From assembly GCF_027533845.1 (NCBI RefSeq), contig NZ_JAPZVN010000001.1:558001-622000 (forward strand): a stretch of DNA of 64,000 nt, written 5' to 3'. The position numbers and the translations under genes were made by a program. The DNA is from Streptomyces sp. RPT161 (GTDB taxonomy: Bacteria > Actinomycetota > Actinomycetes > Streptomycetales > Streptomycetaceae). Position 1 is the stretch's first letter. Each line of letters opens with the position of its first letter. Positions 44,255 to 52,398 of the stretch are shown here, one piece after another. Below the pieces are notes generated by a model. The model did no database searches. It saw only the letters and a list, made by a program, of their open reading frames with translations, and was not told the DNA's origin.

Positions 44255-44755
44255 GTGACCCAGACCAGCGACAACGTCACCTGGCTCACCCAGGAGGCGT
44301 ACGACCAGCTCAAGGCCGAGCTGGAGCACCTGTCGGGTCCCGCCCGCGCCGAGATCGTGGCCAAGATCGAGGAAGCCCGCCAGGAGGGCGACCTGAAGGA
44401 GAACGCCGGATACCACGCCGCGCGCGAGGACCAGGGCAAGCTGGAGCTGCGGATCCGCCAGCTGACCCAGCTGCTCCAGCACGCGAAGGTCGGCGAGGCG
44501 CCCGCGGACAACGGCGTGGTCGCGCCCGGCATGGTGGTCACGATCGCCTTCGACGGCGACCCCGACGACACCGAGACCTTCCTGCTGGGCTCCCGCGAGG
44601 GCATCTCCTCCGACGTCGAGACCTACTCGCCGCAGTCCCCGCTGGGCGCGGCGGTCAACGGCAAGAAGGCCGGTGACGACGCCGAGTACGAACTGCCGAA
44701 CGGCAGGAAGGCGTCGGTGAAGATCCTGTCCGCCAAGCCGTACGGCGCGGCCTGA
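44255..44755 (+). CDS. greA: Transcription elongation factor GreA
   Basis: 166 residues from a GTG with GAGGAG at good spacing. The N-terminal coiled coil (~5-80) includes LTQEAYDQLKAELEHL and the acidic tip EGDLKENAGYHAAREDQG, whose acidic residues enter the RNA polymerase channel. The C-terminal FKBP-like domain follows (SREGISSDVETYSPQSPLGAAVNGKKAGD). It stimulates transcript cleavage in backtracked polymerase. Preceded by a 220-base region that may hold its promoter. Confidence 0.96.
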   Translation: MTQTSDNVTWLTQEAYDQLKAELEHLSGPARAEIVAKIEEARQEGDLKENAGYHAAREDQGKLELRIRQLTQLLQHAKVGEAPADNGVVAPGMVVTIAFDGDPDDTETFLLGSREGISSDVETYSPQSPLGAAVNGKKAGDDAEYELPNGRKASVKILSAKPYGAA

Positions 44756-44776
44756 GCCGCGTCTCCTGAGCACGAC

Positions 44777-44812
44777 GAAGCCCCCGGACCCCCCGTGCGG
44801 TCCGGGGGCTTC
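44777..44812. terminator. Bidirectional terminator between greA and the ABC permease
   Basis: A perfect 14-bp stem (GAAGCCCCCGGACC and complement) with an eight-base loop; both flanks of the arms can give a T-rich end (CTTC). Shared by the two convergent genes. Confidence 0.88.
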
Positions 44813-44847
44813 GCGCTTGAGCGGCCCCGAAGGAACCCCCGAGGGGA

Positions 44848-45708
44848 TCAGGCCGTCGCCGAGCGGTACTTGCGCACCGCGAGCGTGCGGAACACCGCGA
44901 TGATCAGCAGCGACCACAGCAGCGACGCCAGCGCGGGATGCTCCATGGGCCAGGCGTGCGAGACCGCGCCCCGCGGGTTGCCGAACAGTTGGCGGGCCGC
45001 CTGCACGGTGGCGCTGAACGGGTTCCAGTCGGCCACGTGCCGCAGGAACGCGGGCATGTTGCTGGTCGGCACGAACGCGTTCGAGACGAACGTCAACGGG
45101 AACAGCCAGATCAGCCCGCCGGAGGTGGCCGCCTCCGGTGTCCGTACCGAAAGCCCGATCAGCGCGCCGATCCACGAGAACGCGTACCCGAGCAGGAGCA
45201 GCAGCCCGATCGCGGCCAGCGCCTTGGGGAAGCCGTCGTGGATCCGCCAGCCGACGATGACCGCCACCACGACCAGCACCAGCACGGTCAGCGCCGTCTG
45301 CACCAGGTCCGCCAGCGTGCGCCCGGTGAGCACCGCGCCACGGGACATCGGCAGCGAACGGAACCTGTCGATCAGCCCCTTGTGCATGTCGTCGGCGATG
45401 CCCGCGCCCGCGCCCGCCGTGGCGAACGTCACCGTCTGCGCGAAGATGCCCGCCATCAGGTACTCGCGGTAGACGGACGGGTCGTTGCCGGGATGCCCCG
45501 GCACCGGGATCGCGCCGCCGAAAACATAGCTGAACAGCACCACGAACATGATGGGCTGGATCAGCCCGAAGATGACCACCTCGGGTATCCGCACCATGCG
45601 GATCAGGTTCCGCTTGGCGACCACCAGGGAGTCGCGTGCGGCCTGGGCCGGGCCGCCGGAGGGGCGCGGCGCGCGGCTGTGGCTGAAGGTCTCTGCGGGG
45701 GCGGTCAC
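44848..45708 (-). CDS. ABC-2 type permease, DrrB-like
   Basis: 286 residues from a GTG overlapping the ATPase stop (GTGA). Six membrane helices; ABC-2 features include VVIFGLIQPIMFVVLFSYVFGG, DDMHKGLIDRFRSLPMSRGAVLTGR and PLTFVSNAFVPTSNMPAFLRHVADWNPFS. With the adjacent ATPase it forms a small-molecule exporter of the daunorubicin-resistance type. Substrate not predictable. Confidence 0.93.
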   Translation of the reverse strand: MTAPAETFSHSRAPRPSGGPAQAARDSLVVAKRNLIRMVRIPEVVIFGLIQPIMFVVLFSYVFGGAIPVPGHPGNDPSVYREYLMAGIFAQTVTFATAGAGAGIADDMHKGLIDRFRSLPMSRGAVLTGRTLADLVQTALTVLVLVVVAVIVGWRIHDGFPKALAAIGLLLLLGYAFSWIGALIGLSVRTPEAATSGGLIWLFPLTFVSNAFVPTSNMPAFLRHVADWNPFSATVQAARQLFGNPRGAVSHAWPMEHPALASLLWSLLIIAVFRTLAVRKYRSATA

Positions 45709-46721
45709 TTCGCGGCCTCCTCGGCTCGGTGCGCGGCGGGGCCTTCGGCGTCTGTGGCCGCGGCGTCCTGCGCGGCATGGCCGGTGAGGGCGAGGAAGAC
45801 GTCGTCGAGGGTGGGGCGGCGCAGTCCTATGTCGTCTATCTCTATGCCGTGGGTGTCGAGTTCGCGGATGACCTCCGCGAGGAGCTTGGCACCGCCGGCG
45901 ACCGGGGCGGTGACCCGCCGGGTGTGCCGATCGACCGTGACCTCGGCCTTGTTGAGCCCCCTCGCGCTGTGCTTCCGCAGGATCGCCGTCGCCCGGTCGA
46001 TCATCTCCGGTGCCTGGACGACGACTTCGACGCGTTCGCCGCCGGTGCGGGCCTTGAGTTGGTCGGAGGTGCCGCGTGCGATGACCCGGCCGTGGTCGAT
46101 CACCGCGATGTCGTGCGCGAGGTTGTCGGCCTCCTCCAGGTACTGCGTGGTGAGCAGCAGCGTGGTCCCGCCGGAGACCAACTCCTTGATCACTTCCCAC
46201 AGTTGCTGGCGGTTGCGCGGGTCGAGGCCGGTGGTCGGCTCGTCCATGAACATCACCGGCGGCTGCACGACGAGGGCGGCGGCCAGGTCGAGCCGGCGGC
46301 GCATGCCGCCGGAGTACGTCTTGGCGGGCCGGTCGGCGGCGTCGGAGAGGTTGAAGCGGTCCAGCAGTTCACCGGCGCGGACTTTGGCGGCCTTGGCGCT
46401 CATCTGGTAGAGCTGGCCGACCATTCGGAGGTTCTCCCGGCCGGTGAGGTACTCGTCGACCGCGGCGAACTGGCCGGACAGGCCGATGGACCGGCGCACT
46501 TCGTTGGGGTGCTTGAGGACGTCGATGCCCGCCACCTCGGCACGGCCGCCGTCCGGCCGCAGCAACGTGGTCAGGACCCTTACGGCAGTGGTCTTCCCGG
46601 CGCCGTTGGGGCCGAGGAGACCGAGCACGGTGCCTTCCGGGACGTCGAGGTCGACGCCGTCCAGCGCCCGTACCTCGCCGAAGGTCTTCACCAGACCTTC
46701 GGCATAAATGGCACCTGGCAT
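45705..46721 (-). CDS. ABC transporter ATPase, DrrA-like
   Basis: 338 residues from ATG 46721 after GGGAGTAA. Walker A LLGPNGAGKTTAVR, Q-loop SIGLSGQFAAVDEYLTGREN typical of DrrA, signature YSGGMRRRLDLA, Walker B VMFMDEPTTGLDP, switch His in LLLTTQYLEEAD replaced by Gln as usual for the subfamily. The C-terminal ~90 residues form the DrrA extension. Promoter with two palindromes at 46873-46915. Confidence 0.94.
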   Translation of the reverse strand: MPGAIYAEGLVKTFGEVRALDGVDLDVPEGTVLGLLGPNGAGKTTAVRVLTTLLRPDGGRAEVAGIDVLKHPNEVRRSIGLSGQFAAVDEYLTGRENLRMVGQLYQMSAKAAKVRAGELLDRFNLSDAADRPAKTYSGGMRRRLDLAAALVVQPPVMFMDEPTTGLDPRNRQQLWEVIKELVSGGTTLLLTTQYLEEADNLAHDIAVIDHGRVIARGTSDQLKARTGGERVEVVVQAPEMIDRATAILRKHSARGLNKAEVTVDRHTRRVTAPVAGGAKLLAEVIRELDTHGIEIDDIGLRRPTLDDVFLALTGHAAQDAAATDAEGPAAHRAEEAAK

Positions 46722-46872
46722 AGGAGTTACTCCCTGGGTGTGGGCTACGTATTCGGCGCTGTACGTGGCGAACCGGGCGCTCCGTCGCGCACGGCGGCAT
46801 CGGTGGCCGCCATGGCGATATGTGCCACCATCGCCCGGAATTCCGGGCATCGCGACCCGGCATGGCAGCATT

Positions 46873-46915
46873 GCGATGCATCGCGAGTATTCCAGCTCGC
46901 GATATATCGCGTCAA
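46873..46915 (-). promoter_or_regulatory. Promoter of the ABC exporter operon with two palindromes
   Basis: On the minus strand TTGACG (46910-46915) and AATACT (46886-46891) are separated by 18 bases. CGCGATATATCGCG (46898-46911) overlaps the -35 and spacer, and GCGATGCATCGC (46873-46884) lies just after the -10. Both are perfect palindromes. Binding at either should repress the operon. PadR- and TetR-type repressors use sites of this kind for DrrAB exporters. Confidence 0.75.
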
Positions 46916-46957
46916 CCCATCGTGTTCTCGGCGCGCGTACGCGACCCCACCTTGAGC

Positions 46958-48175
46958 TCAGCCGATGACGGTGTACCCCGCCTCGCCCAGCGCCTCGGCC
47001 ACCCGCGCGCAGTGCTCCGGCCCCTTCGTCTCCAGATGCAGCTCCACCTCCGCCTCCGTGAGCCCCAGCCGCGGATCGGTCCGCACATGGCTCACGTCCA
47101 GGACGTTAGCGTCCACCTCTGACAACACCCCCAGGAGCGTCGCCAACGCCCCCGGACTGTCGGTGAGTCGCAACCGCAGCGACAGATACCGCCCGGCCGC
47201 CGCCATGCCGTGGGTCAGGATCCGCTGCATCAGCAACGGGTCCACGTTCCCGCCGGACAGCACCGCGACCACCGGCCCCTCGAAGGCCTCCGGCTCGCTG
47301 AGCAGCGCCGCCACCGGGCTCGCCCCAGCGGGCTCCACCACCAGCTTCGCCCGCTCAAGGCAGAGCAGCAGCGCCCGGGACAACGCGTCCTCGGAGACCG
47401 TGCGCACCTCGTCCACCAGTTCGCCGACTATCCGGAACGGCACGTCCCCCGGCCGCCCGACCCGGATACCGTCGGCCATGGTCACCGGAGCGTCGACGGC
47501 CACCGGCCGCCCGGCCGCCAGCGAGGGCGGATACGCCGCCGCGCCCGCCGCCTGCACCCCCACCACCCGTACGTCCGGCCGCAGCGCCTTGACCGCCACC
47601 GCGATCCCGGCGACCAGACCGCCTCCGCCGACGCCCACCACGATGGTGCGCACCTCCGGGCACTGCTCCAGGATCTCCAGGCCCACCGTGCCCTGCCCGG
47701 CCACCACGTCGGCGTGGTCGAAGGGATGGATGAAGACGGCGCCGGTGACGCTCGCGTACTCCTGCGCGGCGCGCAGCGTCTCGTCCACCACCTGCCCCTG
47801 CAGCCGGACTTCGGCGCCGTAGTCGCGGGTGGCCGCCACCTTCGGCAGCGGGGCGCCGACCGGCATGAAGACGGTGGCCCGCACCCCGAGCAGCGCGGCG
47901 GCCAGCGCCACCCCCTGCGCGTGGTTGCCCGCGCTGGCCGCCACCACACCGGCCGCCCGTTCCTGTTCCGACAGGCCCGCGATCCGCACATAGGCGCCGC
48001 GCAACTTGAACGAACCGGTTCGTTGCAGGTTTTCGCACTTGAGGTGGACCGGCGCGCCGACGAGGGCGGACAGATGCCGGCTGCCCTCCAACGCGGTCAC
48101 CCGGGCCACGCCCGACAGCGTCTTCTGGGCGTTGCGCACGTCGTCGAGAGTGACGGAAGCAGACTTGTCGACCAT
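46958..48175 (-). CDS. ilvA: Threonine ammonia-lyase (threonine dehydratase) with ACT domain
   Basis: 405 residues from ATG 48175; an upstream ATG at 48187 is possible. Fold type II PLP enzyme: PLP Lys in TGSFKLRGA, SAGNHAQGVALAA, and GGGGLVAGIA phosphate loop. The C-terminal ~75 residues (RYLSLRLRLTDSPGALATLLGVLSEVDANVLDVSHVRTD) are one ACT domain. The enzyme makes 2-oxobutyrate from threonine, first step to isoleucine or a catabolic route. Single-ACT length suits both types; symbol ilvA is therefore provisional. Confidence 0.93.
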   Translation of the reverse strand: MVDKSASVTLDDVRNAQKTLSGVARVTALEGSRHLSALVGAPVHLKCENLQRTGSFKLRGAYVRIAGLSEQERAAGVVAASAGNHAQGVALAAALLGVRATVFMPVGAPLPKVAATRDYGAEVRLQGQVVDETLRAAQEYASVTGAVFIHPFDHADVVAGQGTVGLEILEQCPEVRTIVVGVGGGGLVAGIAVAVKALRPDVRVVGVQAAGAAAYPPSLAAGRPVAVDAPVTMADGIRVGRPGDVPFRIVGELVDEVRTVSEDALSRALLLCLERAKLVVEPAGASPVAALLSEPEAFEGPVVAVLSGGNVDPLLMQRILTHGMAAAGRYLSLRLRLTDSPGALATLLGVLSEVDANVLDVSHVRTDPRLGLTEAEVELHLETKGPEHCARVAEALGEAGYTVIG

Positions 48176-48328
48176 GCGGCCAAGCATCGCACCCAGGTGC
48201 CCGAACGCAGTACGGATGCAGTAGGGAACCCGGACGAATGCGGTAGGAATGAGCGGCTGTCCGGCTGTCGGACGATATGTTTGGGCGGCGGGGGTACGGG
48301 GAACCCCCCGTCCGCGTACCCTTCCGAC

Positions 48329-48814
48329 ATGCCGACCTCCGTTGACATGACATCTGCCGCGCTTTTCGAGCGCCTTCAGCATCAGGTCGCCCTCTTCGCG
48401 CGGCGCGCCGAGCAGACCCGCCTCGGTGGTGTGGGCAAGGCGCGCAACTCGATGGACCGTGCGGCCTATCTGCTGCTGAACAGGCTCGACCGGGAAGGCC
48501 CCATGGGCGTCAAGGCGCTCGCCGAGGGCATGGGAATCGACTCCTCCACGGTGACCCGCCAGGTGGCACCACTGGTCGAGTCCGGACTGGTCAAACGCAC
48601 CTCCCACCCCGAGGACGGCCGCGCCGTCGTACTGGCGCTCTCCCCGCGCGGCCGTGGCCGCCTGGAGGAGGTGCGGGCCTCCCGGTGCGCGCTGATGGAG
48701 GTCGTCACCGCGGGGTGGTCACAGCACGAGCGGGAGCAGTTCACCGATCTGCTCGACCGCTTCAACACCGCGCTGGCCGACTACCACGCGGCCTCGGGGG
48801 GCGGGGAGTCGTAA
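48329..48814 (+). CDS. MarR family transcriptional regulator
   Basis: 161 residues from ATG 48329; ATG 48347 is the alternative. The winged helix includes GPMGVKALAEGMGIDSSTVTRQVAPLVESGLVKRTSHPEDGRAVVLALSPRG, a textbook MarR core. Flanking helices form the dimer. Divergent from ilvA. Could regulate itself, ilvA or the ABC exporter operon 1.6 kb away; nothing in sequence decides. Confidence 0.93.
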   Translation: MPTSVDMTSAALFERLQHQVALFARRAEQTRLGGVGKARNSMDRAAYLLLNRLDREGPMGVKALAEGMGIDSSTVTRQVAPLVESGLVKRTSHPEDGRAVVLALSPRGRGRLEEVRASRCALMEVVTAGWSQHEREQFTDLLDRFNTALADYHAASGGGES

Positions 48815-48896
48815 CAGCCTCGCGGCTCTTGACCACTTCGCACCACGTGCCGTCCCATAGCGTGCGAAGCGTGCAGGCACCCGGGCCGGGGGAAGC

Positions 48897-49325
48897 ATGG
48901 TGGGAGCGCGCCACGGCGCCCAAGAGCGGCGCAGGGACCGGGAGTTCGAGGCGTTCACCGCGGGCGCGGCTGGGCGGCTGCTGCATGCCGCCACCTTGCT
49001 GACCGGTGACCCCGCCGAGGGCGAACGGCTGTTGGTGGCGGCGCTGGCACGGACCTACGCGGACTGGTTCCGGATGCGCGGCGACGATCCGTACGACCGT
49101 ACCCGGCAGGAGCTGACCACCCGGTTCGCGCACCGCGCCTGGCGGTACCGGCGGCCGCGCGGCGGCCTGCTGGACCGGCTGCCGCCCCGGGAACGGCTGG
49201 TGCTGGTGCTACGGCTCTACGAGGGCCTGCCCGAGGAGCAGGCCGCGGCGCAGCTCGGGCTGCCCGCGGAACGGCTGCGCACCCTGTGCCTGCGGGCGGT
49301 GGCGGCGATGCGGAGCCGGGCGTGA
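48897..49325 (+). CDS. Sigma-70 region 4-like protein (degenerate ECF sigma factor)
   Basis: 142 residues with GGGGGAAGC upstream. Region 2 is reduced (FEAFTAGAAGRLLHAATLLTGDPAEGERLLVAALARTYADW) but recognisable. The C-terminal part is a sigma-70 region 4 helix-turn-helix (LPPRERLVLVLRLYEGLPEEQAAAQLGLPAERLRTLCLRAVAAM). Shorter than normal ECF factors, so it may be a SigE-like (SigK/SCO-type) minor sigma or a co-regulator. Stop overlaps the next gene (GTGA). Confidence 0.85.
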   Translation: MVGARHGAQERRRDREFEAFTAGAAGRLLHAATLLTGDPAEGERLLVAALARTYADWFRMRGDDPYDRTRQELTTRFAHRAWRYRRPRGGLLDRLPPRERLVLVLRLYEGLPEEQAAAQLGLPAERLRTLCLRAVAAMRSRA

Positions 49326-49597
49326 GCGGGGCGGTCAGCGGCCCGCTGCCGGACCGCAAGGAAGCCGAGGTCCGGCGGATGCTCACCGGTGCGCACCCGC
49401 CGGTCCCGGCCGACCTGGCGGCACGCGCGGCGAACCGGGGCCACCGCCTGCTGCGCCGGCGACGGCTGCTGCGGCTCGCCCTGTGCGCGGTGCTGCTCGC
49501 GGCGGCGGTGGCCGCGGGAATGTGGGTGGCGGCGCGGTGGCCCACGCCGCCAAGCCCCCCGGCGCCGCTGGGGAGTTGGGGGCTCGCCCCCAGGTGA
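49322..49597 (+). CDS. Small membrane protein coupled to the sigma-like gene (possible anti-sigma)
   Basis: 91 residues from a GTG overlapping the preceding stop by four bases. Cytosolic N-terminus of about 45 residues (PLPDRKEAEVRRMLTGAHPPVPADLAARAANRGHRLLRRRR) is followed by one membrane helix (~51-70) and a short Pro-rich outer tail. Arrangement is that of a small membrane anti-sigma factor, though no zinc motif is present. Ends five bases from the convergent cystathionine gamma-synthase stop. Confidence 0.75.
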   Translation: MSGAVSGPLPDRKEAEVRRMLTGAHPPVPADLAARAANRGHRLLRRRRLLRLALCAVLLAAAVAAGMWVAARWPTPPSPPAPLGSWGLAPR

Positions 49598-49601
49598 ACC
49601 G

Positions 49602-50762
49602 TTACCCCAGCGCCTCGGTCAGGTCGGCCAGCAGGTCGTCCACCGACTCGATGCCGACCGACAGCCGGACCAGGTCGGCGGGGACCTCCAGGGCGGAGCC
49701 CGCGGCCGAGGCGTGGGTCATCCGGCCGGGGTGCTCGATCAGCGACTCGACGCCGCCCAGCGACTCGCCCAGCGTGAACAGCCTGGCCCGGTTGCACACC
49801 TCGACGGCCGCCTCCTCGCCGCCGGTGACCCGGAACGAGATCATCCCGCCGAACGCCCGCATCTGCTTGGCGGCGACCTCGTGACCGGCGTGCCCGGGAA
49901 GCCCCGGGTAGAACACCTGGGTCACCTTGGGGTGGTTGACCAGCATCTCCGCGATGCGCGCCGCGTTGGCGCTGTGCCGGTCCATGCGCACCGCCAGAGT
50001 CTTGATGCCGCGCATCACCAGCCAGGCGTCGAACGGCCCGGCCACCGCGCCCATCGCGTTCTGGTGGTACGCCAGCCGCTCACCCAGCTCGACGTCCGAG
50101 GTGACCAGCGCGCCGCCGACCACGTCGGAGTGCCCGCCCATGTACTTGGTGGTGGAGTGCACCACCACGTCCGCGCCGAGCGCCAGCGGCTGCTGGAGGT
50201 ACGGGCTGGCGAAGGTGTTGTCCACCACCAGCAGCGCGCCCGCGGCACGCGCGATGTCGGCGACCGCCGCGATGTCCGTCACGCCGAGCAGCGGGTTGCT
50301 GGGCGTCTCGACCCAGACGACCTTGGTGTTGGGCCGCAGTTCGGCGCGCACCGCCGCCGGGTCGGAGGTGTCGGCCACCGACCACTGCACGCCCCAGCGC
50401 TCGACGACCTTGCTGAACAGGCGGAACGTGCCGCCGTAGGCGTCGTTGGGGATCACCACGTGGTCGCCGGGCACCAGGACGGTGCGCAGGAGGCAGTCCT
50501 CGGCGGCCAGTCCGGACGCGAAGGCGAGGCCGCGTCGACCGCCCTCCAGGGCGGCGAGGTTCTCCTCCAGGGCGGTCCTGGTCGGGTTGGCGGAACGGCT
50601 GTACTCGTAGCCGCCGCGCAGGCCGCCCACGCCGTCCTGCTTGTAGGTGGACACCTGGTAGATGGGGGTGACGACGGCGCCGGTCTGCGCGTCGGCGGGC
50701 TGCCCCGCGTGGATGGCGAGGGTCTCGAAACTCTGCTGCCGGTCGGTGTGCTGGTCGCTCAT
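49602..50762 (-). CDS. metB: Cystathionine gamma-synthase
   Basis: 386 residues. Cys/Met-metabolism PLP enzyme: YEYSRSANPTRTALEENLAALEGG, DNTFASPYLQQPLALGADVVVHSTTKYMGGHSDVVGG with the PLP Lys, and SLGGVESLIEHPGRMTH. It joins O-succinyl- or O-acetylhomoserine with cysteine. In actinomycetes the same family can also act as gamma-lyase, so direction of flux is not certain. Monocistronic. Confidence 0.94.
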   Translation of the reverse strand: MSDQHTDRQQSFETLAIHAGQPADAQTGAVVTPIYQVSTYKQDGVGGLRGGYEYSRSANPTRTALEENLAALEGGRRGLAFASGLAAEDCLLRTVLVPGDHVVIPNDAYGGTFRLFSKVVERWGVQWSVADTSDPAAVRAELRPNTKVVWVETPSNPLLGVTDIAAVADIARAAGALLVVDNTFASPYLQQPLALGADVVVHSTTKYMGGHSDVVGGALVTSDVELGERLAYHQNAMGAVAGPFDAWLVMRGIKTLAVRMDRHSANAARIAEMLVNHPKVTQVFYPGLPGHAGHEVAAKQMRAFGGMISFRVTGGEEAAVEVCNRARLFTLGESLGGVESLIEHPGRMTHASAAGSALEVPADLVRLSVGIESVDDLLADLTEALG

Positions 50763-50862
50763 GAGCCCGAGCGTAATGCGCCGGGCCCCGTGCACTCGCC
50801 CGGAATCCCCTGGTCCGCCGTTACGTTCTCGTGGAGAGCCCATGCAGTGAGGAGATCCGCCG

Positions 50863-51522
50863 ATGTTCCTGAACCGCTTCAAGAACAAGCTGCCGACCGC
50901 CGAAGAGGCCCTGCCCGGCCGCGACCGGCCACAGTTCCCGCTCTCCGAGCGGCACACGGTACTGGGCAACCCGCTGGCCGGACCGTACCCGGAGGGCCTG
51001 GAGGTGGCGGACTTCGGCCTGGGCTGCTTCTGGGGCGCCGAGCGCCGCTTCTGGAAGCAGCCAGGCGTGTGGACGACGCTCGTCGGCTACCAGGGCGGGC
51101 ACACCCCGAACCCCAGCTACGAGGAGGTGTGCGGCGGCCAGACCGGCCACACCGAGGCCGTGCGGGTCGTCTTCGACCCGTCCGTGGTCTCCTACGAGCA
51201 ACTGCTGAAGGTCTTCTGGGAGTCCCACGACCCCACCCAGGGCTTCCGCCAGGGCAACGACATCGGCACCCAGTACCGCTCCGCGATCTACACCCACTCC
51301 CCCGCCCAGCAGTCCGCGGCCACCGCCTCCCGCGACGCCTACCAGTCCACGCTCACCAGCGCGGGCTACGGCCCCATCACCACCGAGATCCTCCCGGCCA
51401 CCCCCTTCTACCCGGCCGAGCCGTACCACCAGCAGTACCTGGACAAGAACCCGGCAGGCTACTGCGGCATCGGCGGGACGGGGGTCTCCTGCCCGGTGGG
51501 CGTGGCCAAGGCCGATGGCTGA
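50863..51522 (+). CDS. msrA: Peptide-methionine (S)-S-oxide reductase
   Basis: 219 residues. Active Cys in [14 protein letters not shown]; Asp/Tyr/Glu context in [25 protein letters not shown]; recycling Cys in [15 protein letters not shown] at the C-terminus. Longer than the minimal enzyme by about 45 N-terminal residues ([32 protein letters not shown]), as usual in this group. Repairs oxidised methionine using thioredoxin-type reductant. Confidence 0.96.
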   Translation: MFLNRFKNKLPTAEEALPGRDRPQFPLSERHTVLGNPLAGPYPEGLEVADFGLGCFWGAERRFWKQPGVWTTLVGYQGGHTPNPSYEEVCGGQTGHTEAVRVVFDPSVVSYEQLLKVFWESHDPTQGFRQGNDIGTQYRSAIYTHSPAQQSAATASRDAYQSTLTSAGYGPITTEILPATPFYPAEPYHQQYLDKNPAGYCGIGGTGVSCPVGVAKADG

Positions 51523-51637
51523 GGCCCTGCCCGCTGACGCAGCCGCGATCATCGAAGCGCTCCTCCCACGAGTAAGTGCCCCGTCCGAGGGCGACCGTGG
51601 CTCGTGCCCGACGGGGATCGCGCCGACGAGCGACTAA
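51515..51637 (+). CDS. Possible 40-residue ORF overlapping msrA end
   Basis: ATG at 51515 inside the msrA tail to a TAA at 51635-51637; peptide begins [20 protein letters not shown]. Third-position GC is about 77%, below the neighbours. It may be a remnant of a longer protein or noise. It overlaps the end of the creatininase gene. Confidence 0.22.
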   Translation: MAEALPADAAAIIEALLPRVSAPSEGDRGSCPTGIAPTSD

Positions 51638-52398
51638 CGGCCTTCGGCGGCTGGGCGATCGATCAGGGCGAGATGCGCTTCAACAGAGCGAGAGAAGCTG
51701 TCCAGGATCGCCTTGCCCTTGGTCGCGCTGGCGAGTGACGGCTGGCCGATGATCCCGTTGGTCGTGTAGCCAGCCATCCCCAAGGTGAGGAGATGGGGCC
51801 GCTTCGGCGCTGAGTGGTCATCTCCTTCGACGCCTTCGCGAACAAGGTGCGGGGCGCCGTGGAGGAGGAGGGAGACTTCGAACTCTCCGCCGTGCATGTC
51901 CTCTGCGCTGCTGCTCTCCAGTGCCGCGTCCGCACGGGCCTTGGCGCGGTCCTCGTGCCCGGGGAACAGGGCGACGCGGGGGCCGCTGACGTTGATCTCC
52001 TGGACCACGTTGGACAGGACGTAGTTGCCGCCATGGCCGTTGACGATGATCAGGCCGGGTACGCCGGACGCTTCGAGTGATCGCCAGATGTCGTTGACCA
52101 CCGCGTAGAGGGTGGCGGCACTGATGCTCACCGTCCCGGCCATGGGCGCGTGCTCGTGGGAACAGGAGATCGTGACCGGCGGCAGGAGGAAGAGACCGTG
52201 GTCATCGGCGATACGGCGTGCTATCAAGCAGGCGATCGCGGTATCGGTGATCAGGGGCAGGTGGTCGCCGTGTTGCTCGAAGCTACCCACGGGAAGCACG
52301 GCGACAGCCGCTCCCCTGCGGCGTTCGTCGCCGGATGTGGCTTGCGTGATCAGAGCGTCCATGATCCCAGCATCCCTCATCGTTCCTGCTCTGATCAT
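51634..52398 (-). CDS. Creatininase-family amidohydrolase
   Basis: 254 residues; the ATG overlaps the regulator stop (ATGA). Metal ligands are readable: Glu and His in GSFEQHGDHLPL, Asp in TDTAIA, His/Glu in SCSHEHAPM, IIVNGHGGNYV, and Glu in DMHGGEFEVSLL. The family hydrolyses cyclic amides or trims peptides, for example creatininase and mycofactocin MftE. Here it is paired with an XRE-TPR regulator, so it probably belongs to a small regulated cassette with unknown substrate. Third-position composition is less biased than neighbours. Confidence 0.88.
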   Translation of the reverse strand: MIRAGTMRDAGIMDALITQATSGDERRRGAAVAVLPVGSFEQHGDHLPLITDTAIACLIARRIADDHGLFLLPPVTISCSHEHAPMAGTVSISAATLYAVVNDIWRSLEASGVPGLIIVNGHGGNYVLSNVVQEINVSGPRVALFPGHEDRAKARADAALESSSAEDMHGGEFEVSLLLHGAPHLVREGVEGDDHSAPKRPHLLTLGMAGYTTNGIIGQPSLASATKGKAILDSFSRSVEAHLALIDRPAAEGR

